The notes beneath the pieces are model-generated. The model did not search any database and had not been told where the DNA came from. It saw nothing but the letters and a program-made list of their open reading frames with translations. The position numbers and the translations under genes were made by a program. Positions 26,943 to 36,148 of a DNA stretch of 64,000 nucleotides are shown here, in pieces. Source of the DNA: Orrella dioscoreae (GTDB lineage: Bacteria; Pseudomonadota; Gammaproteobacteria; Burkholderiales; Burkholderiaceae_B); assembly GCF_900089455.2 (NCBI RefSeq), contig NZ_LT907988.1, positions 4,774,001 to 4,838,000 on the forward strand, in the 5' to 3' direction. Position 1 is the stretch's first letter; every line of letters begins with the position of its first letter.

Positions 26943-27949
26943 TGAAAACGAATCGCCTCTTGCAGAATCGCCTCTTGCACCGCCTGGCCCTGGGCGCCTC
27001 GATTCTCACCCTCTTCGCCGGCATGCCTGCGGCGGCGCAGGACCACGGCGCCTGGCCCCAGCGCCCACTCAAGCTCATCATTCCCTTCCCGCCCGGTGGC
27101 GCCGCCGACACGATCGGCCGCACCATCGCCACCGAACTGGGTGCGCAATTGGGCCAACCCGTCGTGGCGGAAAATCGCCCCGGTGCGGGCACCGCCATCG
27201 CGGCGGAAGCCGCTTCACGCGCCGCCCCGGACGGCTACACGCTCTCGCTGGCCACGACCGGGCAGCTCACCATCCTGCCCGCCTTGCGCAGCGACCTGCC
27301 CTTCGACCCGGTGCGCAGCTTCACGCCCATCGGACTCGTCGCGGAAGTGCCGTATATCGTGTCCGTGGCCGCCAGTGCGCCCGACCAGGACCTTGCATCG
27401 CTCGTCGCGCGCGCGGGGCGGCAGGGCGAGGTCGTCAGCTACTCCTCCTGCGGGACCGGAACCGTCTGCCACCTGGCCGGCGAGCTGCTGGGCACGGTCA
27501 GCGACACGAAGCTGCTGCATGTGCCGTTTGCCGGCAGCGCCCCCGCCATCCAGGCAGTGCTGGGCGGCCACGTGCAGGTCGCCGTGGACACCGCCGCCGT
27601 GCAGGCGCCGCATATCCGCGCAGGCACCTTGCGGCCGCTGGCACTGAGCAGCACCACGCGCAGCGCGGCGCTGCCCGACGTGCCCACCGCGGCGGAAGCC
27701 GGCCTGCCGGGCTTCATCGCCACATCCTGGTTCGGCGTGGTGGTTCCGTCCGGCACGCCCGAACCCGTGGCCGGCCGGCTGAGCGCGGCGCTGCAGCAGG
27801 CGCTATCGCAAGCACGGGTACGGCAGACTTTCGACGGGCTGGGCTTGACCGCCCTGGATGGCAAGCCGGCGACATTCTCCACCCAGATCCAACAGGACCT
27901 GAAGAAGTGGAATCAGGTCGTCAAGACGGCAAGCGTCACCATCGAATAG
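26939..27949 (+). CDS. Bug/TctC-family periplasmic binding protein (sulfur island)
   Basis: A 336-residue Bug receptor with a signal peptide ending near AAA|QDHG, then WPQRPLKLIIPFPPGGAADT, the family N-terminus. The start ATGATG overlaps the SsuD-like stop. No TctA/TctB genes are in the window. Its coupling to a sulfonate-type monooxygenase suggests that it binds an organosulfonate or related acid, an unusual ligand for this family. This is inference from gene order. Confidence 0.88.
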   Translation: MMKTNRLLQNRLLHRLALGASILTLFAGMPAAAQDHGAWPQRPLKLIIPFPPGGAADTIGRTIATELGAQLGQPVVAENRPGAGTAIAAEAASRAAPDGYTLSLATTGQLTILPALRSDLPFDPVRSFTPIGLVAEVPYIVSVAASAPDQDLASLVARAGRQGEVVSYSSCGTGTVCHLAGELLGTVSDTKLLHVPFAGSAPAIQAVLGGHVQVAVDTAAVQAPHIRAGTLRPLALSSTTRSAALPDVPTAAEAGLPGFIATSWFGVVVPSGTPEPVAGRLSAALQQALSQARVRQTFDGLGLTALDGKPATFSTQIQQDLKKWNQVVKTASVTIE

Positions 27950-28050
27950 CGGATCCGTGGCGACGCCCGTCCTGCACGGGCCGCGAAAGTCGGCTGGCGC
28001 CGGGGGCTGGAGCGCCGGCGCCCAGGACTGGTGGCGCGCGGCGCGCGGCC

Positions 28051-29652
28051 TCAGAGGACCCGGAAACCGTGCGTGCCGTCGCGGCCCAATTGGGCGACGA
28101 GCCCGAACTCCCAGTCCAGGTAGCCCTGCATGGCCTCGCGCGGCGCATCGGTGCCTTCATAGGGCCGGCGATAGCGGTCGATACGCGGCGAGGCCAGCCA
28201 TTCCTCGCCCTGCCGCGTGGGCAGGCCCGCCGCCAGCCACGCCGCCGTGCCGCCTTCCAGCACGAAGACGGGCGCATCGGTCAGCGCTTGCGCATCGTGG
28301 GCGGCGAAGCGCGCCAGCAGGCTCGAACCGCAGGTGAAGACGTAGCGGCGTGCCTGGGGCGTCGCCCCCAGCACGGCGGGTAGTTGCGCGCGCACCGCGA
28401 AGCCGGCGCCGGGAATATGCGCCTTGACGTAGTTGGCGCTGGTCGTGACGTCCAGCAACACGGTGTCCCCTTCCTGCTGCCAGCGTTGCAGTTGCTCGGC
28501 GGTGACGGTCTCGACGCGCGGCACCTCGGGATGCGCGCGCAGCCAGGGGCCGACCTCGAGTTCGGCGGTGGCGGGGACATCGTCCACCACGTACGTTTCC
28601 CAACCCATCTGCGCCAGCCACGAGGCGCTCATGTTGGCGCGCACGCCATCGTCATCGACCAGCACCAGGCGCGCGCCGCGCACCGGCGCGATATGGTCCG
28701 TTTCCTGCACCAGCTGGCCGCCCGGCGCACTGGCAAAGCCCGCCAGGTGGCCGATCTCGTATTCCTCGGGCGTGCGCACATCCAGGCGATAGACGGTGCG
28801 CCCGGGCACATCCAGCGACGCCAGGTCGTCCCAGCGCACCCGCCGCACGCCTGCGCGATCCGCCACGCGGCGCGCATCCGCCCGCGCCACGGCATGCGTG
28901 CCCACGCTGACCTCGGGATGCTGGCGCGTGGCGCCGTGATCCAGCGCCTGGCCCGCCAGCGTCCAGCCGATGGTGCCGTTGCGCAAGGCCGCCACCGGAT
29001 TGGGAATGCCCGCGTTCACCAGCGATTGCGTGCCGATGATGCTGCGCGTGCGGCCCGCGCAGTTCACGATGACCTGCGTGGCCGGGTCCGGCGCCAGTTC
29101 GCGGATGCGCAGCACCAGCTCCGCGCCCGGCACGCTGGTCGCGCTGGGGATGCTCATGGTGTGGTATTCGTCGTAGCGGCGCGCATCCACCACCACCACG
29201 TCCGCGCGCGCATCGATCATGGCCTTCACTTCCTGCGCGCTGAACGACGGCGTGTGGCGCTCGGCCTCGACCAGTTCGCCGAAGGACTTGCTGGGCACGT
29301 TCACGTCGCGAAAGAGCTCTCCGCCCGCGTCGCGCCACCCTTGCAGGCCGCCCGCCAGCGCGTGCACGTCGGTGTAGCCCATCGCATGCAGGGTCCGCAC
29401 CGCACGCGGCGCAAGGTCGCCCGTGACATCGTCATGGCCATACACCACGATGCGCGTGTCGCGGCGCGGGATGCGGGGCCACGCGTCCAACTCCAGCCGC
29501 GACAGCGGAAAATTCGCCGCCCACAAGGGGTGCTCCTGCGCAAAGGGGTCTTCCTCGCGCACGTCGATCAATGCGATTTCCTCGCCTTGCAGCAAGGCTT
29601 GGCGGACGTCCTGGAAGGACAGGGTGGACAGCTTGGCGGCAGTTTGGCTCAT
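28051..29652 (-). CDS. Four-domain rhodanese sulfurtransferase, copy B
   Basis: 533 residues, the same length as copy A (21228-22829) and identical over most of its length, including the C-terminal DWEFGLV.QL.RDGTHGFRV. It has the same plan of four rhodanese domains: Cys in domains 2 (C198, CAGRTRS) and 4 (CGSSLLA), no Cys in 1 (YGHDD) and 3 (VDDDG). It starts 7 bases after the dioxygenase copy B. Retention of both Cys sites suggests that both copies are active. Confidence 0.9.
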   Translation of the reverse strand: MSQTAAKLSTLSFQDVRQALLQGEEIALIDVREEDPFAQEHPLWAANFPLSRLELDAWPRIPRRDTRIVVYGHDDVTGDLAPRAVRTLHAMGYTDVHALAGGLQGWRDAGGELFRDVNVPSKSFGELVEAERHTPSFSAQEVKAMIDARADVVVVDARRYDEYHTMSIPSATSVPGAELVLRIRELAPDPATQVIVNCAGRTRSIIGTQSLVNAGIPNPVAALRNGTIGWTLAGQALDHGATRQHPEVSVGTHAVARADARRVADRAGVRRVRWDDLASLDVPGRTVYRLDVRTPEEYEIGHLAGFASAPGGQLVQETDHIAPVRGARLVLVDDDGVRANMSASWLAQMGWETYVVDDVPATAELEVGPWLRAHPEVPRVETVTAEQLQRWQQEGDTVLLDVTTSANYVKAHIPGAGFAVRAQLPAVLGATPQARRYVFTCGSSLLARFAAHDAQALTDAPVFVLEGGTAAWLAAGLPTRQGEEWLASPRIDRYRRPYEGTDAPREAMQGYLDWEFGLVAQLGRDGTHGFRVL

Positions 29653-29659
29653 AAGGGTG

Positions 29660-30262
29660 TCACGACGCTTTGGAAAGGTCCCAGATGTTGGGCAGGGTCT
29701 CGTTGGAATAGCCGGAGATGAAAGGCTTGCGGGTGCCATCGGGCGCATAGACCGATCGGCGCACCGCGCCGATGTTGGCGCCATAGACATGGATGCTGAT
29801 GGACACCTTGTCTTCGTGGGCGTTGCGCACCTGATGGATGTCGCCCACGCGGGGCGAGACGGGTTCGACCTGGCCGGGCGCGAGCAGCACCGCCGGCCCG
29901 TCTTCGGCCAGTTGCCCGGCGCCGTCGAGGCGGTAGGGCTGGGAATATTCCCCGCCGCGCAGCATGCCGATGAGCCCCCACACGGTGTGGTCATGCACGG
30001 GCGTGTGCTGGCCGGGGCCCCATACGAAGCTCACCACCGAGAAGCGCTCGGCGGAATCGGCATGCAGCAGGTACTGGGTGTAGCGCTCGGGGTGAGGCTG
30101 CGCACAGGCGTCGGGCAGCCAGTCGTCACGGGCCACCAGGCGGCCCAGCAGGTGGCCGCCTTCGCGCAGCAGCGCGGGTTCGTCCGGCTGGCGTGCGAGC
30201 AGCGCGGCCATGTCCATGACGAAGGCCCGCAGGGGCGCGAGGGAACAGGACGTATCTGGCAT
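29660..30262 (-). CDS. Gln-type thiol dioxygenase (cysteine dioxygenase family), copy B
   Basis: A 200-residue paralogue of the gene at 22834-23442. It has Fe ligands H90, H92 and H143, the triad S156-H158-Y160, and Q63 in RYTQYLL in place of the Arg of cysteine dioxygenase, so it is again of the 3-mercaptopropionate type. The start at 30262 gives MPDTSC, matching copy A; a longer frame of about 50 residues has no family similarity. Unlike copy A it has no divergent LysR gene; its upstream neighbour is the DUF808 gene. Confidence 0.88.
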   Translation of the reverse strand: MPDTSCSLAPLRAFVMDMAALLARQPDEPALLREGGHLLGRLVARDDWLPDACAQPHPERYTQYLLHADSAERFSVVSFVWGPGQHTPVHDHTVWGLIGMLRGGEYSQPYRLDGAGQLAEDGPAVLLAPGQVEPVSPRVGDIHQVRNAHEDKVSISIHVYGANIGAVRRSVYAPDGTRKPFISGYSNETLPNIWDLSKAS

Positions 30263-30499
30263 GGGCGGCACCGGTGGACCAGGATCCCCGATTATGGAGC
30301 TTTCGCCGGATGCGTGCATCCGGCGTCGTGCCCGGGACCATGCCCGCCCGGCGAGCCGCGCTGAGAACCGATAGGAGAACCCGGCCGCCAGACCGTGTCC
30401 TGCGGGCATGGGTAAAAATGGCCCGCGTCATACATCCTCACAATCGCGTTACAGGCACTCGCTACACTGCGAACCTCCGAAGCATTGAAAGAGTTCACC

Positions 30500-31411
30500 A
30501 TGGCAGGCAGCAGTTTCTTTGCGCTCTTCGACGACATTGCGTTGCTGCTGGACGACGTGGCGGCCATGAGCAAGGTCGCGCTCAAGAAATCGGCGGGTGT
30601 ATTGGGCGATGACCTGGCCCTGAACGCGCAGCAGGTCACCGGCGTTCCGGTCAACCGCGAACTGCCCGTCGTCTGGGCGGTGGCCAAGGGCTCGCTCATC
30701 AACAAGGCCATCCTGGTGCCCGCCGCGCTGCTGATCAGCGCCTTTTCGCCGTGGCTGGTGACACCGCTGTTGATGCTGGGCGGCGCCTTTCTTTGCTATG
30801 AAGGCTTCGAGAAGGTCATGCACAGGTTCCTGCACGCCAAGGACAGTGACCACGCCGCGCGCGTGAAGGCCTTGCAGGACCCCGACGTGGATATCGTTGC
30901 CTTCGAGAAGACCAAGATCAAGGGCGCGATCAGAACAGACTTCATCCTGTCGGCGGAAATCATCGCCATCGCCTTGGGCGCCGTCGCCGGCGCAAGCCTG
31001 CTGACGCAGGCGCTGGTGCTCTCCAGCATTGCGCTGCTGGTAACGGTGGGCGTCTACGCCCTGGTGGCCGGCATCGTCCGGCTGGACGACTGGGGCATTG
31101 CCCTGAGCCAGCGCGGCTCGGCATTCAGCCAGCGTCTGGGCCGCGGCATCGTCGCCGCAGCGCCTTATCTGATGAAGACGCTGTCCATCGTGGGCACGGC
31201 CGCGATGTTCATGGTGGGTGGCGCGATCCTGGTGCACGGCGTGCCCGTCATTGCTCATGCCGTTGAAGCGGTGGTTGCGGCGGTCGGGACTAGCGGCCTG
31301 GTGCAAGGCGCCGTCGGCATCCTGCTGGAAGCCGGAGTGGGGGTCGTGGCCGGCGGGATCATCGTCGGCGTGGTGGTGATCGCGAAGAAAATGCTGGGAC
31401 GGGGCGACTGA
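30500..31411 (+). CDS. DUF808 (YedI-like) inner membrane protein
   Basis: A 303-residue membrane protein that opens [21 protein letters not shown], characteristic of the YedI/DUF808 family. Several hydrophobic segments follow (about 70-110, 150-195, 225-300). The function of the family is not established. The ATG at 30500 is preferred over one 15 bases upstream because it gives the conserved N-terminus. It ends at the terminator shared with ssb. Confidence 0.85.
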   Translation: MAGSSFFALFDDIALLLDDVAAMSKVALKKSAGVLGDDLALNAQQVTGVPVNRELPVVWAVAKGSLINKAILVPAALLISAFSPWLVTPLLMLGGAFLCYEGFEKVMHRFLHAKDSDHAARVKALQDPDVDIVAFEKTKIKGAIRTDFILSAEIIAIALGAVAGASLLTQALVLSSIALLVTVGVYALVAGIVRLDDWGIALSQRGSAFSQRLGRGIVAAAPYLMKTLSIVGTAAMFMVGGAILVHGVPVIAHAVEAVVAAVGTSGLVQGAVGILLEAGVGVVAGGIIVGVVVIAKKMLGRGD

Positions 31412-31426
31412 GACATGCCCATAAAG

Positions 31427-31463
31427 AAAACAGCCCGCTTGCCGTCGGCAAGCGGGCTGTTTT
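31427..31463. terminator. Bidirectional intrinsic terminator between DUF808 gene and ssb
   Basis: A perfect 17-bp stem pairs 31427-31443 with 31447-31463 around a 3-base loop. It is GC-rich inside with four A/T pairs at each end, so a T-run follows on both strands. It sits between two convergent genes. Confidence 0.9.
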
Positions 31464-31494
31464 CAGAGGCTGAAACTGTCGGGCCTGGGCGCGA

Positions 31495-31989
31495 TCAGAA
31501 CGGAATATCGTCGTCCATATCGGCCAGATTCGTCGCCGCGGGCGAGCTGGGCTGCGCCGCCGGGCGGGGCGCCGGTGCCGACTGCTGCGGACGCTGGCGC
31601 GGCGCCGACGATTCGCCACCGCCGTAACCACCGCCCTCACCGCCGCCGCCGCCTTCGCGGCCACCCAGCATCTGCATCTGGTCAGCCACGATTTCGGTGG
31701 TGTAGCGCTCGATGTTTTCCTTGTCGGTCCACTTGCGCGTCTTCAGGCGGCCTTCGACGTAGACCGAGCGGCCCTTCTTCAGGTATTCGCCGGCGATTTC
31801 GGCCAGGCGGTTATAGAAGACGACACGGTGCCATTCCGTCTCTTCGCGCTTTTCGCCGCTGTTCTTGTCCTTCCACTGGCTGGTGGTGGCCAGCGACACG
31901 TTGCAGATCGCTGCGCCGTCGGGGCTGTAGCGCACTTCGGGGTCGCGCCCCAGGTTGCCCACGATGATGACCTTGTTGACCGATGCCAT
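31495..31989 (-). CDS. ssb: Single-stranded DNA-binding protein
   Basis: A 164-residue SSB. It has an N-terminal OB fold opening [20 protein letters not shown], a Gly/Gln/Pro-rich flexible linker (about 115-150) and the acidic tail DMDDDIPF that recruits repair and replication proteins. It coats single-stranded DNA in replication, recombination and repair. The ATG at 31989 gives the canonical start. In many proteobacteria it lies next to uvrA, but here about 9 kb separates them. Confidence 0.97.
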   Translation of the reverse strand: MASVNKVIIVGNLGRDPEVRYSPDGAAICNVSLATTSQWKDKNSGEKREETEWHRVVFYNRLAEIAGEYLKKGRSVYVEGRLKTRKWTDKENIERYTTEIVADQMQMLGGREGGGGGEGGGYGGGESSAPRQRPQQSAPAPRPAAQPSSPAATNLADMDDDIPF

Positions 31990-32262
31990 GGCGATCTCCT
32001 GTTGCGGTGGAAAGCCGGCGGGCCGCTGGGGCCGGCGCCAGGCCATTCGTCACCTGAATTTTCAGAAACGACGCCGGCTGTGGGCCAGGGTGCCGGGGAC
32101 GCTTGCAATTGGCAACGCATCGCTGGTCCGGACCCGGCTGTGCCGGCGTGAAGGGACGTATTATCGGGCATAACCGTCCCGGCGAGCAAAGCCAGGGAGG
32201 ACGAGCATGTCCACCCCCGCCAGGACAGCGGAAACGGGCGCCCGAGCCCAAAGGAAGGGATC

Positions 32263-33150
32263 GTGCGAAACCCCCTGTGCCTGCCCTGGGCCAGAATGGC
32301 CAGATGCCTGGCCGTCCCGCTGGTGGTGATCCTGGCGCTGGCCGGCTGCTCGGGCACCCAGGTGCTGAACGCCCTCGCCTCTTCCAATACCTACACGCTG
32401 CAGGCCGACGTGCCCTACGGCCCCGAGCCCAGGCACCGGCTGGACATCTACCTGCCCACCCGGCCCGCGGCCACGCCCGCGCCGGTGGTGGTGTTCTTCT
32501 ACGGCGGCACCTGGCGCGAGGGTTCGCGCAAGGATTACCTCTTCGTGGGCGAAGCGCTGGCCTCACGCGGGATCATGGCGGTGGTCGCCGATTACCAGCT
32601 CTATCCCGCCGTCACGTATCCCAGCTTCCTGCACGATTCGGCCAAGGCGGTGGCCTGGACGGCGCGCCACATCGCCGGCCTGGGCGGCGACCCCAACAAG
32701 CTGTTCGTGATGGGCCACAGCGCGGGCGGCTACAACGCGGCCATGGTGGCGCTGGACCCGCGCTGGCTGGGCGCCGAGGGCCTGAGCCCGGGCATCCTGG
32801 CCGGCTGGCTGGGACTGGCCGGCCCCTATGATTTCCTGCCCATCGAAAACCCGGACGTCATGCCCGTGTTTTCCTTCCCGGGCACGCCGACCGACTCGCA
32901 ACCCATCAACCACGCCAGCGCCCAGGCGCCGCGCACCTTCCTGCGCGCGGGCACCGGCGACACGGCGGTGGAACCGCAACGCAACACCATGCAGCTGGCA
33001 AGGCTGCTGGGCGAGGCAGGCGTGAAGGTGGATTTCCGGCTGTATTCGGGCGTGGGGCACGTGATGATGGCCGGCTCGCTGGCCTGGCCCTTGCGCGCCT
33101 GGGCGCCAGTGCTGGACGACGTGTCAGCCTTCGTGCTGGCGCCGCCTTGA
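32263..33150 (+). CDS. Lipoprotein alpha/beta hydrolase (carboxylesterase-like)
   Basis: A 295-residue hydrolase. GTG start at 32263 with a GGAAGGG site. A lipobox LAGC (26-29) makes it a probable lipoprotein. The oxyanion-hole motif YGGTW (80-84), the nucleophile S153 in GHSAGG and a C-terminal His in GVGHVMM are all present, as in BD-FAE-like carboxylesterases. It would act at the periplasmic face on an unknown ester. It ends at a strong terminator. Confidence 0.85.
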   Translation: MRNPLCLPWARMARCLAVPLVVILALAGCSGTQVLNALASSNTYTLQADVPYGPEPRHRLDIYLPTRPAATPAPVVVFFYGGTWREGSRKDYLFVGEALASRGIMAVVADYQLYPAVTYPSFLHDSAKAVAWTARHIAGLGGDPNKLFVMGHSAGGYNAAMVALDPRWLGAEGLSPGILAGWLGLAGPYDFLPIENPDVMPVFSFPGTPTDSQPINHASAQAPRTFLRAGTGDTAVEPQRNTMQLARLLGEAGVKVDFRLYSGVGHVMMAGSLAWPLRAWAPVLDDVSAFVLAPP

Positions 33151-33174
33151 ACCTGGCACGCGCAGGCGGCGGGA

Positions 33175-33201
33175 AGGCCGGGCGGATGCCCGGCCTTTTT
33201 T
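33175..33201 (+). terminator. Intrinsic terminator after the lipoprotein hydrolase
   Basis: A 9-bp GC stem (33175-33183 with 33188-33196) with a 4-base loop and a run of T follows the hydrolase stop by 24 bases. It works for the plus strand; the convergent phosphodiesterase ends just beyond. Confidence 0.85.
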
Positions 33202-33202
33202 C

Positions 33203-34021
33203 CTATTTCAGGCCCGCCGCGCCATCCCGCATCTCGTGCAGCAGGAACTGGCGGTCGCAGTCCAGGTAGTCCTCGACGTGGATCAGCAACTGTTCCGCAT
33301 CCACCTGCACGACGGCATACTGAGGCTGCTCATGGCTGCCGATGATGCATTGCGCCGACCCGTGCAGGTCCAGTGCAACCTGGTGGTTCGTGCCGCGCAG
33401 CGTGGAATAGCCCATGCCGCGATACTGCCCGCAGATCGGCCGGTGGATATGGCCGAAGAACACGTGGCGGATACGCGCCTCGTGGCCGGCGATGGCCGCG
33501 AGCAGCGGCGCAGGATCGCGCAGCGACAGGAAATCCATGCTGGGAATGCCGATCGGGAAGAACGGGTGGTGCATGAAGAGCAGCACCGGCCTGTCCGTTT
33601 CCGCCAGACGCGCCCGCAGCCACGCCGCGCGCGTCTCGCAGTACACGCCCCAGTGGACGCCGGGCTCGTTGGTATCCAGGAACAGCGCGAGGTGGCTGCC
33701 GAAATCCACCGAATACTGGATGAACCCGTGTTCGTCCTGCGCCACCCCGGGAAAATATTCCTTGAAGACGACGCGGCTGTCGTGGTTGCCCAGGATCGGA
33801 TAGACCGGCAGTGTCAGGGCAGACAGGCATTCGCGCAGATGCGCATAGGCTTGCGCGTGGCCGTGGTGGGTCAGGTCGCCCGTCACCACGACCGCCTCGG
33901 CGTCGGGCTGGCGCGCAAGCAGATGCGCGATGGCCTGCCGCAGGCGCTGCTTGGGGTTGGTGCCGTACAGCTCGCCGCCGTCGGCGACCAGATGGGTGTC
34001 AGTCAAGTGGATGAACTTCAT
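33203..34021 (-). CDS. Calcineurin-like phosphodiesterase (CpdA/GpdQ type)
   Basis: A 272-residue binuclear metallophosphoesterase of class III cyclic nucleotide/glycerophosphodiester phosphodiesterases. Metal motifs in order: DTH (8-10), GDLTHHG (D49), GNHD (78-81), FMHH and GHIHRP near residue 200. It is the last gene of an operon with a CUT1 ABC importer, 10 bases after the binding protein. That favours a role in splitting an imported phosphodiester such as glycerophosphodiesters rather than cAMP turnover. This is inference. Confidence 0.85.
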   Translation of the reverse strand: MKFIHLTDTHLVADGGELYGTNPKQRLRQAIAHLLARQPDAEAVVVTGDLTHHGHAQAYAHLRECLSALTLPVYPILGNHDSRVVFKEYFPGVAQDEHGFIQYSVDFGSHLALFLDTNEPGVHWGVYCETRAAWLRARLAETDRPVLLFMHHPFFPIGIPSMDFLSLRDPAPLLAAIAGHEARIRHVFFGHIHRPICGQYRGMGYSTLRGTNHQVALDLHGSAQCIIGSHEQPQYAVVQVDAEQLLIHVEDYLDCDRQFLLHEMRDGAAGLK

Positions 34022-34031
34022 CGCGGGTCTC

Positions 34032-35294
34032 CTACTTGCCCAGCAGCGCCTGGACGTCGCGCGTCATGGCGTCGAGCGCGGCTTGCGGCGCCACCGACTT
34101 GTCGAACACGGTCTGCAGGTGATCGTTGATGACGTCGGTGATCTTCAGGCCGTTCTCGCCCGGGAAGGCGTACCAGCCCGTCAGCCACGGCAACTGGCGC
34201 ACGGCGGTGTACTGGTTGGGATTGGTATCGTAATAGCCCTTGAGCATCGCAGGGTCGTCGACCGGCAGCGTATTGGCGGGGAAATAGCCCGTGCCCTTCG
34301 TCATCAGGGTCGCGCCTTCCGGCCCCGTGACGAACTTGATGTACTCCCAGGCGGCCTTCTGGCGCGCCGGGTCCTTGGCGAACATCATGGCGACGTTGCC
34401 GCCGGCGGGCACGCGCGCCTCCTTGCCATAGGTGGGGAAGTAGCCCGTCACCATCTTGAACCTGCCGCCGATCTGTTTCTCGATGACGCCCAGGCGCGAG
34501 GTCGACGACGAGAGCACGGCGAGCTTGCCTGCCGCGAAGAGCTGGCTGGCTTCCTTGTAGGTCAGGTTCTGCATGGTGCCGTGTTCGACCATCCGGCCCA
34601 TCTGCGCGATGGAGGATTTACCGGCTTCGCCGTCGAAGGCGACTTTCGTTTCGGTGGCATCCAGCATGGTGCCGCCCTTGGAAAACACGATGGACTGCCA
34701 CAGCCAGTTGCCGGTGATCTCCCAGTCGAAGTGGAGCCCGTTGGTGCCGGGATTGGCCTCGCGTGACTTGTCGGCCAGCGCGATGATGTCGTCCCAGGTC
34801 CTGGGCAGCGCATCGGCGCTGGCGCCGGCCTTGGCCAGCAGATCCATGTTGTAGTAGACGATGGGCGTGGAAAGCGAGAAGCCGATGCCGGCCTGCATGC
34901 CGTTGATCTGCCCCAGCGACATCAGCGCGGGGCTGTAGCCGCTGGCGTCCCAGCCTTTTTCAGCCTGGATGAAAGGCGTCAGGTCGACCGCGATGCCGCG
35001 ATCCACGAACACACGCTGGCGATTCAGTCCCTGGAAGGACACGTCGGCCAGTTGGCGGGTCACGGCCTGGCGCAGGGCCTGTTGCGCCGCGACCTCGTAG
35101 TCCGGCGTGGGCGCGCGGAACTTCACCGTGTAGTCAGGGAACTTCTCGGTGAAGCGCTGGGCGATCTGCGCATGCACGGCATTGAACATGTCCGGATACG
35201 GGTAGTCCACGACGAGCTCGATCTTGGCCGCCTGGGCCGTGCCGCACAGCAGCGAGAGGCCTGCCAGGAGGCCGGACAGAAACTTGGATTGCAT
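34032..35294 (-). CDS. CUT1-type ABC transporter periplasmic binding protein (UgpB-like)
   Basis: A 420-residue family 1 extracellular solute-binding protein. Its signal peptide is about 23 residues (ending QAA|KIELVV). The segments TWDDIIALADKSREANPGTNGL and AGKLAVLSSSTSRLG are typical of CUT1 receptors for sugars, polyols and glycerol 3-phosphate. AAAGGA precedes the ATG at 35294. The phosphodiesterase and phosphatase in the operon suggest a phosphorylated ligand. Confidence 0.85.
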   Translation of the reverse strand: MQSKFLSGLLAGLSLLCGTAQAAKIELVVDYPYPDMFNAVHAQIAQRFTEKFPDYTVKFRAPTPDYEVAAQQALRQAVTRQLADVSFQGLNRQRVFVDRGIAVDLTPFIQAEKGWDASGYSPALMSLGQINGMQAGIGFSLSTPIVYYNMDLLAKAGASADALPRTWDDIIALADKSREANPGTNGLHFDWEITGNWLWQSIVFSKGGTMLDATETKVAFDGEAGKSSIAQMGRMVEHGTMQNLTYKEASQLFAAGKLAVLSSSTSRLGVIEKQIGGRFKMVTGYFPTYGKEARVPAGGNVAMMFAKDPARQKAAWEYIKFVTGPEGATLMTKGTGYFPANTLPVDDPAMLKGYYDTNPNQYTAVRQLPWLTGWYAFPGENGLKITDVINDHLQTVFDKSVAPQAALDAMTRDVQALLGK

Positions 35295-35305
35295 GGTGGT
35301 TCCTT

Positions 35306-36148
35306 TCAACCTTTGACACCCGAAAGGGTGACGCCTTCGATGAAGCGCTTCTGCGCCGACAGAAAGAACAACAGCAACGGCAGGGTGATGATGACCGTGC
35401 CTGCCATGAGAGGGCCATAGTCCGTGCCGGCTTCCTCGTTCCTGAAGAACATGGTGCCCAGCGGCGGCGTGGCGAGATCCGTGGTGTTGATGACCAGCAA
35501 GGGCCAGAAATAATCATTCCAGTGCCAGACCACGGAGAAGATCGAGAACGCGATCAGCGCGGGCATGGCGGCCGGCATCATGACGCGCCAGACCAGCTCG
35601 AACTCGCCCATGCCGTCCAGCCGCGCGGCATGGATCAGGTCGTCGGGCACGCCCAGGAAGAACTGGCGCATGAGGAAGATGCCGAAGCCCGAGGCGATGA
35701 AGGGGAGGATCAGCGCGGCGGTGGTGTCCAGCAACCCGACCTGGTAGAGCAGGATGTAGAGCGGGATCGCGGTCGCCTGGAACGGAATCATCAGCGACAG
35801 CATCACCAGGCCCCAGGCCAGCCGCTTGCCGCGAAACCTCAGCTTGGCGAAGCAATAGGCCGCGGGCAGCGACACGAGGATCTGCAGGACGAGGATGCCG
35901 GCGCAGACCACCACGCCGTTGAACAGATAGCGCAGCAGCGGCACCTGGGTCAGCGCGCGGGTGTAGTTCTCCACGGCGGCCCATTGCTGCGGCAGCAGGT
36001 GAAAGCCATCGCGGAAGATCTCGTCGGCGGGCTTGAGCGAGGTGGACAGCATCCACACGAAGGGCAGCACGAAGACAGCGCTGCCGGCAAGCAGCACCAC
36101 GTGACGGAAGAGCCGCCAGGCCAATGAAGGGTGCAGGGGAGATGCCAT
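35306..36148 (-). CDS. CUT1 ABC transporter permease (MalG/UgpE-like)
   Basis: A 280-residue permease with six hydrophobic segments, the N-terminal motif LPFVWMLSTSLKP and the EAA loop AARLDGMGEFELVWRVMMP. Its start ATG shares one base with the stop of the upstream permease gene, showing tight coupling. It is followed 11 bases later by the binding protein gene. Confidence 0.9.
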   Translation of the reverse strand: MASPLHPSLAWRLFRHVVLLAGSAVFVLPFVWMLSTSLKPADEIFRDGFHLLPQQWAAVENYTRALTQVPLLRYLFNGVVVCAGILVLQILVSLPAAYCFAKLRFRGKRLAWGLVMLSLMIPFQATAIPLYILLYQVGLLDTTAALILPFIASGFGIFLMRQFFLGVPDDLIHAARLDGMGEFELVWRVMMPAAMPALIAFSIFSVVWHWNDYFWPLLVINTTDLATPPLGTMFFRNEEAGTDYGPLMAGTVIITLPLLLFFLSAQKRFIEGVTLSGVKG

